Shown piece after piece: positions 31,109 to 39,713 of a stretch of DNA of 64,000 nucleotides. Each line of letters begins with the position of its first letter. Position 1 is the first letter of the stretch. The position numbers and the translations under genes are program-made. Below the pieces are notes generated by a model. It searched no databases and was not told where the DNA came from. It worked only from the letters and a program-made list of their open reading frames with translations. The DNA comes from Luteimonas galliterrae (GTDB taxonomy: Bacteria; Pseudomonadota; Gammaproteobacteria; Xanthomonadales; Xanthomonadaceae): positions 1,240,001-1,304,000 of the forward strand of contig NZ_JAMBEP010000001.1 of assembly GCF_023374055.1 (NCBI RefSeq), given 5' to 3'.

Positions 31109-31738
31109 TTACTTCATATGCGCATGCTTGCCCTGCGCTAGGGCGTAAACCTCCGGCGAACGCTTGCGCGACGCCGCCGGCTTGCGAATCGACACTTTGG
31201 CATAACGCCGCCGCAGTTGCCGCACGTATTCGTCGAATCCCACGCCCTGGAACAGCTTGATCAGGAAGTTGCCGCCCGGACGCAGCTGGCGGTCGGCGAA
31301 ATCCATCGCCAGTTCAGCCAAGTGCATCGCCCGCGGCAGGTCCACCGAGTCGACACCACTCTTATTGGGGGCCATATCGGACAGGACAAGGTCGACCGGC
31401 TGGCCGCCCAAGCTCGTCTCGAGGGCCGATAAGACCGCATCCTCCCTGAAATCGCCATGAAGAAACTCGACGCCGGCCAGCGGCGGCATCTCCAGGATGT
31501 CCAGCGCCACCACGCGGCCCTGATCGCCCAACGCTTGCCGCACCCATTGCGACCAGCCCCCTGGCGCGGCGCCCAGATCCACCACCACCATGCCGGGCTT
31601 GAGCAATTGGTCGCGTTCGACCAATTCCTCGAGCTTGTAGGCCGCACGCGAGCGCAGCCCTTCCGCCTGCGCCTTTTTGACGTAGGGGTCGGCGAAGTGT
31701 TCCTTGAGCCAGCGTTGGCTGCTCTTGCTGCGGGCCAT
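31109..31738 (-). CDS. rlmE: 23S rRNA 2'-O-methyltransferase (U2552)
   Basis: A 209-residue SAM-dependent methyltransferase (FtsJ/RrmJ). The start [20 protein letters not shown] is the family N-terminus with the K of the catalytic K-D-K-E tetrad (AAYKLEEL). SAM binding is [14 protein letters not shown]; the catalytic D is in [14 protein letters not shown]; the later K is in FLIKLFQG. It modifies U2552 in the A-loop of 23S rRNA during late 50S assembly and is heat-inducible in E. coli. It is divergent from yhbY across 66 bases, so that short interval must hold both promoters. Confidence 0.96.
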   Translation of the reverse strand: MARSKSSQRWLKEHFADPYVKKAQAEGLRSRAAYKLEELVERDQLLKPGMVVVDLGAAPGGWSQWVRQALGDQGRVVALDILEMPPLAGVEFLHGDFREDAVLSALETSLGGQPVDLVLSDMAPNKSGVDSVDLPRAMHLAELAMDFADRQLRPGGNFLIKLFQGVGFDEYVRQLRRRYAKVSIRKPAASRKRSPEVYALAQGKHAHMK

Positions 31739-31804
31739 GGCAAATCAACGAGTTAGGACCTACATGATACCCTGTGCGCCCGCCCGTACCCTGTTTACGC
31801 ACGC

Positions 31805-32110
31805 ATGACGATCGCCCTGACCGCTTCCCAGAACCGTTTCCTGCGTGGCCAGGCCCATGGGCTGAAAGCCATGCTGCAGGTGGGCGGCAAGGGTTTGACC
31901 GATGCCGTGGTGGCCGAAGTGGACGCCGCGCTGGAGCACCACGAGCTGATCAAGGTGAAGGTGGCCAGCGAGGATCGCGAGGCGCGCGATGCGATGATCG
32001 GCGACCTGGCCAAACGCACAGAGGCCGCGCTGGTGCAGCGGATCGGGCATGTGGCGATCCTGTACAGGCCTTCGAAGGACCATCGCCAGATCGTACTGCC
32101 GCGGGCCTGA
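31805..32110 (+). CDS. yhbY: Ribosome-assembly RNA-binding protein YhbY
   Basis: A 101-residue CRS1-YhbY (CRM) domain protein: LTASQNRFLRGQAHGLKAML, then the signature VGGKGLTDAVVAEVDAALE and HHELIKVKVA, ending VGHVAILYRPSKDH. The GxxG-like loop (GGKG) is the RNA-contacting element. YhbY associates with pre-50S particles. The gene lies opposite rlmE, an arrangement shared with E. coli, where yhbY is divergent from rlmE-ftsH. The start at ATG 31805 follows ACGC without an obvious Shine-Dalgarno, so initiation may be weak or leader-poor. Confidence 0.93.
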   Translation: MTIALTASQNRFLRGQAHGLKAMLQVGGKGLTDAVVAEVDAALEHHELIKVKVASEDREARDAMIGDLAKRTEAALVQRIGHVAILYRPSKDHRQIVLPRA

Positions 32111-32145
32111 GGTCCCCCGTCATCTTGTTCTGCGTCCTCTTCCAT

Positions 32146-32215
32146 TGTCACCCCGAACGCAGTGAGGGATCTGCTTGAACGTGCTGCCAGATCCCTCACT
32201 GCGTTCGGGATGACA
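32146..32215. repeat. Long inverted repeat with 28-base arms
   Basis: Arms beginning TGTCACCCCGAACGCAGTGA and ending GCGTTCGGGATGACA, complementary with one mismatch, around a 14-base loop (CTTGAACGTGCTGC). Downstream of yhbY it could also act as a terminator on either strand, but it lacks T-runs. Confidence 0.82.
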
Positions 32216-32266
32216 GCTTCCGTAAGGCCGGCATGACATCGATGAGGCGCCGCTAGCGAATCCATC

Positions 32267-32638
32267 ATGCAACTGAACTTCGAACGCCCCGATTACGAAT
32301 TCTCGCTGCGCGGCGCCGACGGCAGCCACGCGCTGGTCAACGACCGCACGCTCACCCGCAGCTTCATCGTCGCGCCTGACCAGCTGGTCGAGGATTGGCC
32401 GGCCCGCGATGTGGCCGCGCTGGCGCCCGGCGACCTCGAACCCTTGCTGGCGCTGCAGCCGGAAGTGGTCCTGCTCGGTACGGGCGCGACCCAGGCCTTT
32501 CCGCCCGCGCAGACCGCGGCGGCCTGCCTGAGCCGCGGCATCGGTCTGGAGGCGATGACCAACAGCGCCGCGGCGCGCACGTTCAACGTACTCGCAGCGG
32601 AAGGCCGGCGCGTGGTCGCTGGGTTCCTGATCGGCTGA
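32267..32638 (+). CDS. Mth938-domain (DUF498) protein
   Basis: A 123-residue single-domain protein of the Mth938/NDUFAF3 fold: MQLNFERPDYEFSLRGADGS at the start, then LTRSFIVAPDQLVEDWPARD, PEVVLLGTGATQAFPPAQT (the conserved glycine loop) and a final LAAEGRRVVAGFLIG. The eukaryotic relative is a complex I assembly factor, and bacterial members are uncharacterised. A small ligand-binding or folding role is the best inference. It is transcribed away from yhbY after a repeat and ends seven bases before a converging gene. Confidence 0.9.
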   Translation: MQLNFERPDYEFSLRGADGSHALVNDRTLTRSFIVAPDQLVEDWPARDVAALAPGDLEPLLALQPEVVLLGTGATQAFPPAQTAAACLSRGIGLEAMTNSAAARTFNVLAAEGRRVVAGFLIG

Positions 32639-32644
32639 ATCCGG

Positions 32645-33955
32645 CTACTGCGCCGGTTTTTCCAGCACCAGATCGCCTTTGCGCGCACCCGGAACCAGGC
32701 GCCAGCCCGGTTTTAGCTGCAGCGTCCATCCCTGGCCTTTCAAGTCGCTGCCGGCCGGTGCCGCGGGCGCGACTACGGTCACCGCGCTCCAGTCCGGCTT
32801 CATCAGCGCGCCTTCGCTGGCTTCCAGCACGCCCCAGTCGTCGCTGATGCGCATGGTCGGATACACCGTGCCGTGCTCGCCGAGCGGCTGCAGGTTGCTG
32901 GGGTTGAATTGCACTTTCATGTGCTGGAACGGCAGCAGCAGCACCGGGCCGTCGATGAACTTCTTGCGGTTCGCGGCGATCGCCTGCTGGCGCTTTTTCT
33001 CGCGCTCGGTTTCCGAAACGCGCAGCGCCGCGCCGCCGTACAACTGAGCGCGCTGGTCGGCGAGTCGTCGCAAGTCGGTCGGCGCTTCCATGTCCAGCGC
33101 TTGCCGGAGTTGGCTATCGAAGCGCAGGCCGCTTGCCAGTTGCCGCCGCCAGCCCGCTGCGTACCGGTCGAGCAGCAGGCCGTAAGCGGGCCCGGTCGCG
33201 TATGCGAATGAACGCACGAAACTGGGATCGCCGACATGCGCGGAAAGATCGTGCAGCGCTGCGCGCAGGCGTTCTCGCTCCGTCGCATTGCCGGCCATCA
33301 CGCCGGTGTATTCGGCCAGGCCCTCGTTCTGCTCCAGTTCCTGTTCCTGCACTGCGGCGGTCGGGAACAACCGGTAGCGTTCGGCGCGGAACAGGACGGC
33401 ATCGGCCGCGGCCTGCCTGCGCGCAGTCTCGTCGCCCGCCTGCAGCGCGCGCGTCAGCGCGCGCCATTCCAGTTGCAGGTAGTAGCGGCCGTCCAAAGTG
33501 TCCAGTTGCGCGTTTTCGCCCGATTCCAGCTTGGGCAGCTTCAATTGCGGCTGGATGCGGTGGAACAATTCGTGCGCGATCAGGGTACCGCGCGTCTCCG
33601 GTTCCGCGTGCAGCGGCCAGAGCATCTGCGTCCAGCGCGTTCCGGACCATTCCACCGCGGTGTTGGCCACGTTCTGGTCGGCGGGCAGCAGGCCGACGAA
33701 GACGCCGTCGTGCGCCTTCAATTCGCCCTTGGCGTCGGCCTGGTTGGCGATCAGCTCCCGGCTTTGCGGATCGACCAGCATGATCGGCCCGCACAGCGAT
33801 ACGCCCCACAACTTGCCGCCGTCGCGCTCGCATATCGATTGTGCCTGCGCGAAGACTTCGCGTGCGGCATCGGCAGAAATGGGTTCGGATGCGGTCGCGT
33901 GCAGCCCCGCCAAGCAGAGGGCCGGAGCAAGGAATGCGGGCAGGCTGCGTTTCAT
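32645..33955 (-). CDS. Exported HExxH-containing protein of unknown family
   Basis: A 436-residue protein with a signal peptide (MKRSLPAFLAPALCLAGLHATA, cleaved about residue 22). Around residue 128 it has TLIAHELFHRIQPQL, a zincin-type HExxH motif (HELFH), and a downstream EQNEGLAEYTGVM whose glutamate could be a third metal ligand, the spacing of gluzincin-like proteases. The rest is beta- and alpha-rich (VGLLPADQNVANTAVEW, WTLQLKPGWRLVPGARKGDL). No known protease family is recognised with confidence. It is monocistronic; the nearest upstream gene is nlpD. Secreted peptidase activity is an inference from the motif pair only. Confidence 0.72.
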   Translation of the reverse strand: MKRSLPAFLAPALCLAGLHATASEPISADAAREVFAQAQSICERDGGKLWGVSLCGPIMLVDPQSRELIANQADAKGELKAHDGVFVGLLPADQNVANTAVEWSGTRWTQMLWPLHAEPETRGTLIAHELFHRIQPQLKLPKLESGENAQLDTLDGRYYLQLEWRALTRALQAGDETARRQAAADAVLFRAERYRLFPTAAVQEQELEQNEGLAEYTGVMAGNATERERLRAALHDLSAHVGDPSFVRSFAYATGPAYGLLLDRYAAGWRRQLASGLRFDSQLRQALDMEAPTDLRRLADQRAQLYGGAALRVSETEREKKRQQAIAANRKKFIDGPVLLLPFQHMKVQFNPSNLQPLGEHGTVYPTMRISDDWGVLEASEGALMKPDWSAVTVVAPAAPAGSDLKGQGWTLQLKPGWRLVPGARKGDLVLEKPAQ

Positions 33956-34055
33956 CCGAATGTCTCCTTCGATGTGGAAGGCAAAAGCCGCTCGTCGCGG
34001 CGGCGTCGAATATGGATGCGCAATGGTACGGGAAGGTTGCCACGGCCTGCGCCCT

Positions 34056-34083
34056 TGTAGGAGCGGCTGAAGCCGCTCCTACA
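34056..34083. repeat. Short REP palindrome (GTAGGAGCGGCTGAAGCCGC type)
   Basis: TGTAGGAGCGGCT-GA-AGCCGCTCCTACA is a perfect 28-base palindrome, a reduced single-hairpin form of the 8101/62095 family, downstream of nlpD. Confidence 0.85.
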
Positions 34084-34109
34084 AAAAGCGGTTCCCGCAA
34101 AAGCAACGG

Positions 34110-34862
34110 CTATTTCTTGGGCAGATACGCCAGCGGATCCACCGGCTTGCCGTTGTAGCGGATCTCGAAATGCAGCATGTCGCGCGCCGCGCCGCTGCGG
34201 CCCATCTCCGCGATCTGCTGGCCGGACTTGACGATCTGGCCCTCGTTGACCAGCCGCGAACGGTTATGGCCGTAAGCGGACAACCACTGTTCGTTGTGCT
34301 TCACGATGATCAACTCGCCATAGCCGACCAGGCCCGAACCCGAATAGACGACGACGCCGTCGCCCGCGGCGCGCACCGCCTGGCCGCCCGTTCCGGCGAT
34401 ATCGATGCCCTGCTTGGTGGGCTCGCCGCTCACGTAGCGACCGATCAGTTGGCCTTCGGTCGGCCAGCGCCACGGCACCGGGCTGGAGACCGGCGCGACC
34501 ACCGGCGCTTCCGGCGGCGGACGCGGCGTCGTGCTGGTCGGGGGCCGCGAGATCGGCCGGCTCGGATTGGGCAACGGCGCGCGGCTGGTGCTGGGATACA
34601 GCCGAAGGCGCTGCCCCGGATAGATCGTGTACGGCGGCGGCACGCTGTTCCACACCGCAAGATCCAGCGGGCTGATGCCGTTGTTGGTGGCGATGCGGTA
34701 CAGCGTCTGCCCGCGCTGCACGACCACGGTCGAGCCGTATTTGGGCGTGGACACCCGCACCGGACCGCGTGCGCCGCCCTCGCGCACCACATGGCTGCGC
34801 CCGCAAGAGGCCAACACCGCCACGATCAGCAGACAGATCAATGCACGGACCATCGTCGTCAT
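34110..34862 (-). CDS. nlpD: NlpD-type LysM/LytM lipoprotein (amidase activator)
   Basis: A 250-residue lipoprotein. The lipobox is LASC (Cys at residue 20); a LysM domain follows (VVVQRGQTLYRIATNNGISP... about 46-92), a proline-rich linker, then a LytM/M23-like domain (about 130-250). The zinc ligands are missing: GIDIAG replaces the usual HxGxD, and MLHFEIR lacks the first His of HxH. It should therefore activate a cell-wall amidase (AmiC type) without cutting itself, as in E. coli NlpD. The start 34862 overlaps the stop of yqaA (ATGA). It is the last gene of surE-pcm-yqaA-nlpD; rpoS, usually next, is absent from this spot. Confidence 0.93.
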   Translation of the reverse strand: MTTMVRALICLLIVAVLASCGRSHVVREGGARGPVRVSTPKYGSTVVVQRGQTLYRIATNNGISPLDLAVWNSVPPPYTIYPGQRLRLYPSTSRAPLPNPSRPISRPPTSTTPRPPPEAPVVAPVSSPVPWRWPTEGQLIGRYVSGEPTKQGIDIAGTGGQAVRAAGDGVVVYSGSGLVGYGELIIVKHNEQWLSAYGHNRSRLVNEGQIVKSGQQIAEMGRSGAARDMLHFEIRYNGKPVDPLAYLPKK

Positions 34863-35473
34863 CCTGCGTTCGTCCTGTACAGCAAATAGCCGATGCCGAG
34901 CAGCAGCAATGCCAGCGCCGCCCAGCCGATCGGTTCGATGTAGCGATGCAGCGCCTTTTCGGCGCGCTCGCCGCCGAGCCGGATCGCCAGCGCGATCAGG
35001 TACACGCGCTTGCCGCGACCGATCGCCATGCTGGCCAGATAGGGTAACCACGGAACGCCGACGACGCCGGAAGCCCAGGTGAACACCTTCATCGGAATCG
35101 GCGCGAAGCCGCCGAGCACCAGGAACCAGAACACCGCCCATGGCGATACCGCCATTTTCTCGCGCACCGTCTGGATGCCGGCTTCGATCGAATCCAGCCA
35201 GCCGAGCGTTGCGAACAGCGGCTTGGCCAGTTCGAAGGCGTAATGCCCCAGCAGATAGCCCACGACCGCACCGGCCATGGAACCGGCCAAGCTCAAGGTG
35301 GCGAACCAGAAACCGCGCCTGGGCTGCGACAGGCACATCGGCGCCAACATCACTTCCGGCATCACCGGGAAGATGATCGCTTCGACGAAGCTCAGGCCGG
35401 TGAGCAATGCGGGCGCGCGCGGATGGCGGGCCCAGGTCAATGCACGCTGATAAAGCGGGCCGAAAAGTTTCAC
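34859..35473 (-). CDS. YqaA-type DedA-family membrane protein
   Basis: A 204-residue SNARE-associated (DedA/VTT) inner-membrane protein with four to five hydrophobic helices. The conserved parts are SFVEAIIFPVMPEVMLAPMC, GAVVGYLLGHYAFE and the loop LVLGGFAPIPMKVFTWASG. The start is GTG 35473. DedA proteins move or flip lipid carriers (undecaprenyl phosphate, phosphatidylethanolamine) in the membrane. The YqaA subgroup is common next to pcm in xanthomonads and related bacteria. The gene follows pcm across an inverted repeat pair of about 130 bases and is coupled to nlpD, hinting at a cell-envelope role. The exact substrate is unknown. Confidence 0.88.
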   Translation of the reverse strand: MKLFGPLYQRALTWARHPRAPALLTGLSFVEAIIFPVMPEVMLAPMCLSQPRRGFWFATLSLAGSMAGAVVGYLLGHYAFELAKPLFATLGWLDSIEAGIQTVREKMAVSPWAVFWFLVLGGFAPIPMKVFTWASGVVGVPWLPYLASMAIGRGKRVYLIALAIRLGGERAEKALHRYIEPIGWAALALLLLGIGYLLYRTNAG

Positions 35474-35491
35474 TTACGATCCCCTTCACCT

Positions 35492-35578
35492 GTCATCCCG
35501 GCGCAGGCCGGGATCCAGGAGGTCCGACGCAACCCGGCGCATCCGCCATGCCTGGATCCCGGCCTGCGCCGGGATGAC
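35492..35578. repeat. Inverted pair of GTCATCCCGGC hairpins
   Basis: GTCATCCCGGCGCAGGCCGG...CCAGG at 35492-35519 and its exact reverse complement at 35551-35578 flank 31 bases. It lies within the pcm-yqaA gap, so the transcript of this operon carries it. Confidence 0.87.
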
Positions 35579-35603
35579 GGCTGAAAAGAATCGTGCGCCG
35601 CGC

Positions 35604-36284
35604 TCAATCGATCATGCCCGACAACAGTGGAACGAAAACCACCGGCGCCAAATCGGTCTGCTCGATGCTGCCGTCCTCGCGCTTGCGCAATTTGAGCAAC
35701 GATTGCGAAGAAGCGCCGCCGACCGGCGCCACCAGCGTACCGCCGGGAGCGAGCTGGTCGGTGAGCGCATCGACCAGCGCCGGTGCGCCGGCCGTGACGA
35801 CGATCGCGTCGAACGGCCCTTCCTCCGGCCAGCCGATGCGGCCGTCGTCGTGCTTGCTGCGCACGTTCAAGCCCAGGCTGCGGAAGCGCTTGCGCGCGGT
35901 GCGCAGCAGCTCGCCGATGCGCTCTACGGTATAGACCTCCATGCCCAGCACGGCCAGGATCGTGGCCTGATAGCCCGAACCGGTACCGATTTCCAATACT
36001 TTCTTGGGCGCAGCGCCGTCGAGAATGGCCTCGGTCATCTTGGCCACCACCCACGGTTGCGAGATGGTCTGGCCGTGGCCGATCGGCAGCGCGGTGTCTT
36101 CGTAAGCGCGCGTGGCGAGCGCTTCGTCGACGTAAAGATGGCGCGGCACGGTGCGGATCGCATTGAGCACGCGCTCGTCGCGGATGCCGTTGCCGCGCAG
36201 GCGCTCGATCAGGCGGTCGCGCACGCGTTGCGATGTCATGCCCACGCCGATCGCCTCGGGTTGCAGGCGCAGGCGCGCAGTCAT
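35604..36284 (-). CDS. pcm: Protein-L-isoaspartate O-methyltransferase
   Basis: A 226-residue SAM-dependent enzyme that methylates isoaspartyl residues so that damaged proteins can be restored. Signatures are [38 protein letters not shown], the SAM motif [16 protein letters not shown] and [14 protein letters not shown] 36284 was taken as the start because it overlaps the surE stop (ATGA); the normal family start region ([10 protein letters not shown]) comes 15 codons later at another Met, giving a small N-terminal extension. Part of surE-pcm-yqaA-nlpD. Confidence 0.94.
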   Translation of the reverse strand: MTARLRLQPEAIGVGMTSQRVRDRLIERLRGNGIRDERVLNAIRTVPRHLYVDEALATRAYEDTALPIGHGQTISQPWVVAKMTEAILDGAAPKKVLEIGTGSGYQATILAVLGMEVYTVERIGELLRTARKRFRSLGLNVRSKHDDGRIGWPEEGPFDAIVVTAGAPALVDALTDQLAPGGTLVAPVGGASSQSLLKLRKREDGSIEQTDLAPVVFVPLLSGMID

Positions 36285-37072
36285 GCCGCGCTGCCCTGCT
36301 TGAGTTCTTCGGCCAGGCTGCCGACCCAGCTGGCGACCTGCTCCAACGCCTGGTAGCGGGTCAGGTCGACGTGGATCGGCGTGATCGAGATATGGCCGGT
36401 GCGCACGGCATGGAAATCGGTGCCGGGACCCGCGTCCTGCTCGCGGCCGGCCGGACCGATCCAGAACAGGCTGCGGCCGCGCGGATCCTGCGCCGGCACG
36501 CACGGTTCGGAACGGTGCCGGTTGCCGAGCCGGGTGACTTCGAAGCCGGCGATGTCGTCCCAGGCCCGGTCGGGCACGTTGACGTTGAGGATGGTGTCGG
36601 CGGGCAAAGGATCGGCTTTCAGGCGCGCCACGATTTCGACAGCGGCGCGTGCCGCGGTTTCGTAGTGCATCGCCTTGTGTTCGGCCGTCGCCAGCGACAC
36701 GGCCACCGCGGGCAAGCCGAGGAAGCGTCCTTCCATCGCTGCCGAGACCGTGCCCGAATAGATGACGTCGTCGCCCAGATTGGCCGAGTTGTTGATCCCG
36801 GAAACGACGATATCGGGCTCGTTCTCGTCGCCGAACATCCCGGTCAACGCCAGATGGACGCAATCCGTCGGCGTACCGGCCACGCGCCAGGTATGTTCAT
36901 CTAGCCGCACCACACGCACCGGCATGTCCAGGGTGAGCGAATTGCTGGCGCCGGAGCGGTCGCGATCGGGGGCAACCACCTTCACTTCGTGCCCGGCGGC
37001 GCGCAGGCCCTCGGCCAGGATGCGGATGCCGGGGGCGTCGACGCCGTCGTCGTTACTGACCAGAACGCGCAT
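36281..37072 (-). CDS. surE: 5'/3'-nucleotidase SurE
   Basis: A 263-residue metal-dependent phosphatase acting on nucleoside monophosphates, exopolyphosphate and related stress metabolites. It starts [16 protein letters not shown], the first metal-binding signature, then [34 protein letters not shown] and [17 protein letters not shown]. The ATG at 37072 is the first codon of the fold; longer frames upstream run through non-coding repeat. It overlaps pcm by ATGA. In E. coli truD lies immediately upstream, but here a plus-strand Smr gene and two repeat blocks intervene. Confidence 0.96.
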   Translation of the reverse strand: MRVLVSNDDGVDAPGIRILAEGLRAAGHEVKVVAPDRDRSGASNSLTLDMPVRVVRLDEHTWRVAGTPTDCVHLALTGMFGDENEPDIVVSGINNSANLGDDVIYSGTVSAAMEGRFLGLPAVAVSLATAEHKAMHYETAARAAVEIVARLKADPLPADTILNVNVPDRAWDDIAGFEVTRLGNRHRSEPCVPAQDPRGRSLFWIGPAGREQDAGPGTDFHAVRTGHISITPIHVDLTRYQALEQVASWVGSLAEELKQGSAA

Positions 37073-37154
37073 GGGACTCCTCTTGTTCTGCGCCCATGAT
37101 ACCGAATGCGGATTGCAGGTATCCGAGAATGCGGTTCCGGTGCGCGCGAGGCTA

Positions 37155-37232
37155 CGTAGCCCGGGTAAGCGCAGCGCACCCGGGATCAAGTCGCGTCGTG
37201 GCCCCGGGTGCGCTGCGCTTACCCGGGCTACG
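37155..37232. repeat. CGTAGCCCGGGT-type long palindrome
   Basis: Left arm CGTAGCCCGGGTAAGCGCAG and right arm ending TTACCCGGGCTACG are complementary, each containing an internal hairpin (CGCAGCGCACCCGGG). A sibling with different central bases lies at 45582-45663. It stands between the divergent surE and Smr genes. Confidence 0.85.
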
Positions 37233-37294
37233 CCCTCCACAAGAGCGTTGCGCATGCTTGTTTCCGCCGATTCGGGCGCTACATTGTTCATGCG

Positions 37295-37831
37295 ATGGCT
37301 AAAGACGACCGCAATCCGGACGATTCCGAGCTGTTCCGCCAGGCGATCGGCCCGGTCCGGGAACTGCCCGCGGCCGCGCCGCCGCCAGCGAAACCCAAGC
37401 CCAGGGCGCGGGCGGCGATGGCCGAGCGCGACGAATCCGAAGCGCTCGGCGAATTCCGCCGCGCGATGGCGCAGGACGACCTGGAGGCCGGCGACGCGCT
37501 GTCCTACCGCCGCGACGAAGTTCCGCCGCGCGTGCTGCAGCGCCTGCGCCGCGGCCTGTATGCCGCGCAGGACGAACTCGACCTGCACCACAGCGACGCG
37601 CAGGCCGCCGAAACCCTGTTGCGGGCTTTCCTTCAGCATGCGCGGCAATCCGGGCTGGGCTGCGTGCGGATCATCCACGGCAAGGGCTTGAATTCCGACA
37701 GCGCGATCCCGGTGTTGAAGAACCTGGTCGATCGCGTGTTGCGCCATCGCGCCGACGTGCTGGCCTTCCATTCCGCGCCGGCCGCACAGGGCGGCACCGG
37801 TGCAGTACTGGTGTTGCTGGCAAAGCGCTAG
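37295..37831 (+). CDS. Smr-domain protein
   Basis: A 178-residue protein. The N-terminal half is charged and Pro/Ala-rich ([15 protein letters not shown]), probably disordered. The C-terminal Smr domain (about residues 90-178) has the conserved [16 protein letters not shown] and [15 protein letters not shown] motifs, and ends [12 protein letters not shown]. The LDLH and HGKG motifs are those of nicking Smr endonucleases (SmrA/SmrB type). In E. coli SmrB cleaves mRNA at collided ribosomes. Whether this small stand-alone version acts on DNA or RNA cannot be told. The start ATG 37295 is followed at once by AKDDRNPDD. Repeats lie on both sides, marking it as an inserted gene in the truD-surE block. 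Confidence 0.9.
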   Translation: MAKDDRNPDDSELFRQAIGPVRELPAAAPPPAKPKPRARAAMAERDESEALGEFRRAMAQDDLEAGDALSYRRDEVPPRVLQRLRRGLYAAQDELDLHHSDAQAAETLLRAFLQHARQSGLGCVRIIHGKGLNSDSAIPVLKNLVDRVLRHRADVLAFHSAPAAQGGTGAVLVLLAKR

Positions 37832-37835
37832 GCTT

Positions 37836-37930
37836 TGTGGGAGCGGCTTTAGCCGCGAGCTTTTTTACAATTGCGTGAACTTGGAGAAAGAGCTCGCGGC
37901 TAAAGCCGCTCCCACAAGAGCCGCTCCTAC
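37836..37930. repeat. REP-type inverted pair plus an extra half element
   Basis: TGTGGGAGCGGCTTTAGCCG...GCTTTTTT and its complement ending CCGCTCCCACA (37916) flank about 20 bases; a further fragment GAGCCGCTCCTACG follows (37918-37930). It lies between the Smr gene and the truD stop. Confidence 0.85.
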
Positions 37931-37942
37931 GAAAAGCCGCGG

Positions 37943-38986
37943 TTAAGGAGAAGCCACGGAGGCATTGCCGATATCGCCCAGCTCGCGCAAAACCGCGGTC
38001 GCGTAAGTCCCGGGCGACAATGCGAACTGCAATTCGAGCGTTTCACCCTGTAGCCAGCGCCATTGCAACTGCTGCGGCTTCAACCGCAACGCACGGCGTT
38101 CCTGTTTCAAACCAGCGGCTTCCAGACCTGCGCGCAAGCCTAGGGCGTTGCCGTCTGCTAGTGCCGACATCTCCAGCTCCCGCGACGCCGATACGCTGCG
38201 CAATTCGCCAGCACCCCACAACGGGCCACTGGGATGTATGTCGAAAGCGGCAAGGCGAGCCGCCAGTGCATCGCTCCACGGTTCCGGGCCGAAGACGCTG
38301 CGGCTGCCATCGAGCATCCACACTTCGCCTTCGAGACCGGCGTCCCAACGATCTTCGCCTACCCGCTTCGCCAGCACACGATTAAACAGTTCCGAGCGCG
38401 CCGCCGACAGCAGCATCGTGCGCTGCTCGCGGCGCACGCGGCGGCCGCCGAACATCGCCAGGGCGCTGGCGACGTTGTCGCCGTCGCGGCCAAACCGCTG
38501 CTCGCCGAAATAGTTAGGCACGCCCCGCGCTGCGATAGCTTCCAGGCGCTGTTCGATCGCATCGCGGTTGCCTTCCGCGTCGCGCAGCGTCAGCACGAAA
38601 CGATTCCCCGCGAGCGCGCCGCGCGGCAGTTTCTTGGCGTGCCATTCCGAAGCGAGCACGCGAAAATCGTCCGATTGCAGCGACGAAAGGTCCGGCGCGA
38701 CGCGCTTGGGCAGATGCACGCTGAAACGTTGCCGGGTAACGGCGTGGCGATCCTTGAGGCCGGCATAGCCGACCGCCAGTTCCGGCACGCCCGCCCATTG
38801 CGCGATCCGTTTGGCGGCGAACGCGGTGTTCATGCTGCGCTTTTCGATGGTGAGCAGCAGATGCTCGCCGCTGCCGCTGGCTTCGAAGCCGTCGATCTCC
38901 TCGACGCGGAAATCCTCGGGCGAGGCGCGGAACCGCGCCGACACCGCGGGCGCGCCATGGGCGCGCGGCATTTCCGCTTCGCTCAC
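37943..38986 (-). CDS. truD: tRNA pseudouridine(13) synthase
   Basis: A 347-residue enzyme making pseudouridine 13 in tRNA(Glu). Motifs: [20 protein letters not shown], then [20 protein letters not shown] with the catalytic aspartate in GLKDRHA, and [16 protein letters not shown]. The start is GTG 38986 ([11 protein letters not shown]), whose GTGA overlaps the ispF stop and gives E. coli-like length (349); an ATG five codons on is an alternative. It follows ispF in the standard ispD-ispF-truD-surE order. The C-terminal half has normal Ala/Leu-rich sequence with no break. Confidence 0.95.
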   Translation of the reverse strand: MSEAEMPRAHGAPAVSARFRASPEDFRVEEIDGFEASGSGEHLLLTIEKRSMNTAFAAKRIAQWAGVPELAVGYAGLKDRHAVTRQRFSVHLPKRVAPDLSSLQSDDFRVLASEWHAKKLPRGALAGNRFVLTLRDAEGNRDAIEQRLEAIAARGVPNYFGEQRFGRDGDNVASALAMFGGRRVRREQRTMLLSAARSELFNRVLAKRVGEDRWDAGLEGEVWMLDGSRSVFGPEPWSDALAARLAAFDIHPSGPLWGAGELRSVSASRELEMSALADGNALGLRAGLEAAGLKQERRALRLKPQQLQWRWLQGETLELQFALSPGTYATAVLRELGDIGNASVASP

Positions 38987-39486
38987 GCTCGGACCAGCAG
39001 ACAAACGGCCTGCGCAGCGATGCCTTCGCCGCGGCCGGCGAAGCCGAGTCTTTCGGTGGTGGTGGCCTTGACGCTGACGGCGTCGAGCGCGATGTCCAGA
39101 TCTTCGGCGATCGCGGCGCGCATCGCCGGCGCATGCGGGCCGATCTTGGGCTTCTCGCAGATCACCGTGATGTCGGCATTGCCGACACGCCAGCCCTGCC
39201 CGGCCAGCAATCGGCTGCAGTGGCGCACGAAGGCGCGGCTGTCGGCGCCTTCCCATTGCGGATCGGACGGCGGGAAATGCCGGCCGATGTCACCCAGCGC
39301 CAACGCGCCGAGCATCGCATCGCAGAGCGCGTGCAATGCGACGTCGCCGTCGCTGTGCGCCAGCACGCCGCGCTCGTGCGGCACACGCACGCCGCCGACC
39401 ATCAGGTGATCGCCGTCGCCGAAGGCGTGGACGTCGAAGCCTTGGCCGATGCGGATATTGGGGAGCGATGGATTCGAAGGATTCAT
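38983..39486 (-). CDS. ispF: 2-C-methyl-D-erythritol 2,4-cyclodiphosphate synthase
   Basis: A 167-residue MEP-pathway enzyme that cyclises CDP-ME-2-phosphate to ME-cPP for isoprenoid synthesis. Zinc ligands are in [16 protein letters not shown] (Asp, His) and [20 protein letters not shown] (His). The region [20 protein letters not shown] and the C-terminal [20 protein letters not shown] are conserved. The N-terminus [12 protein letters not shown] is slightly longer than usual; the fold begins at IRIGQGFD. It lies 227 bases after ispD; the gap holds an inverted repeat pair, which is unusual because ispD and ispF are normally contiguous. Confidence 0.97.
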   Translation of the reverse strand: MNPSNPSLPNIRIGQGFDVHAFGDGDHLMVGGVRVPHERGVLAHSDGDVALHALCDAMLGALALGDIGRHFPPSDPQWEGADSRAFVRHCSRLLAGQGWRVGNADITVICEKPKIGPHAPAMRAAIAEDLDIALDAVSVKATTTERLGFAGRGEGIAAQAVCLLVRA

Positions 39487-39527
39487 GCCATGCCAGAAAC
39501 GAGCGGGATGCTTCTTTGCCTTTAGCC

Positions 39528-39705
39528 GTCATTCCCACGAAGGCGGGAATCCAGTGACTTTAAGCCTTTCGGGCATCGAAACGAAGAATCTACAGCAAAG
39601 CCGTTGGATTACACGCCGCTCCTGCGGCGTGCCCTCCGGGCCATCTGCTCCGCAGATGTTCGCTCCGGCATCCTGCCTCCGCAGTCCCGCCTTCGCGGGA
39701 ATGAC
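39528..39705. repeat. Separated inverted pair of GTCATTCCC hairpins between ispD and ispF
   Basis: GTCATTCCCACGAAGGCGGG...ATCCA (39528-39553) and the inverted partner CCCGCCTTCGCGGGAATGAC (39686-39705) enclose about 130 bases containing GCCGCTCCTGCGGCG-type palindromic stretches. No gene is seen inside the interval 39487-39713. Confidence 0.8.
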
Positions 39706-39713
39706 GGCTTAAA

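Noticed and set aside
31739-31804. A small RNA gene between rlmE and yhbY
   Set aside because: Only 66 bases between two divergent starts; enough for promoters, with no stem or terminator.
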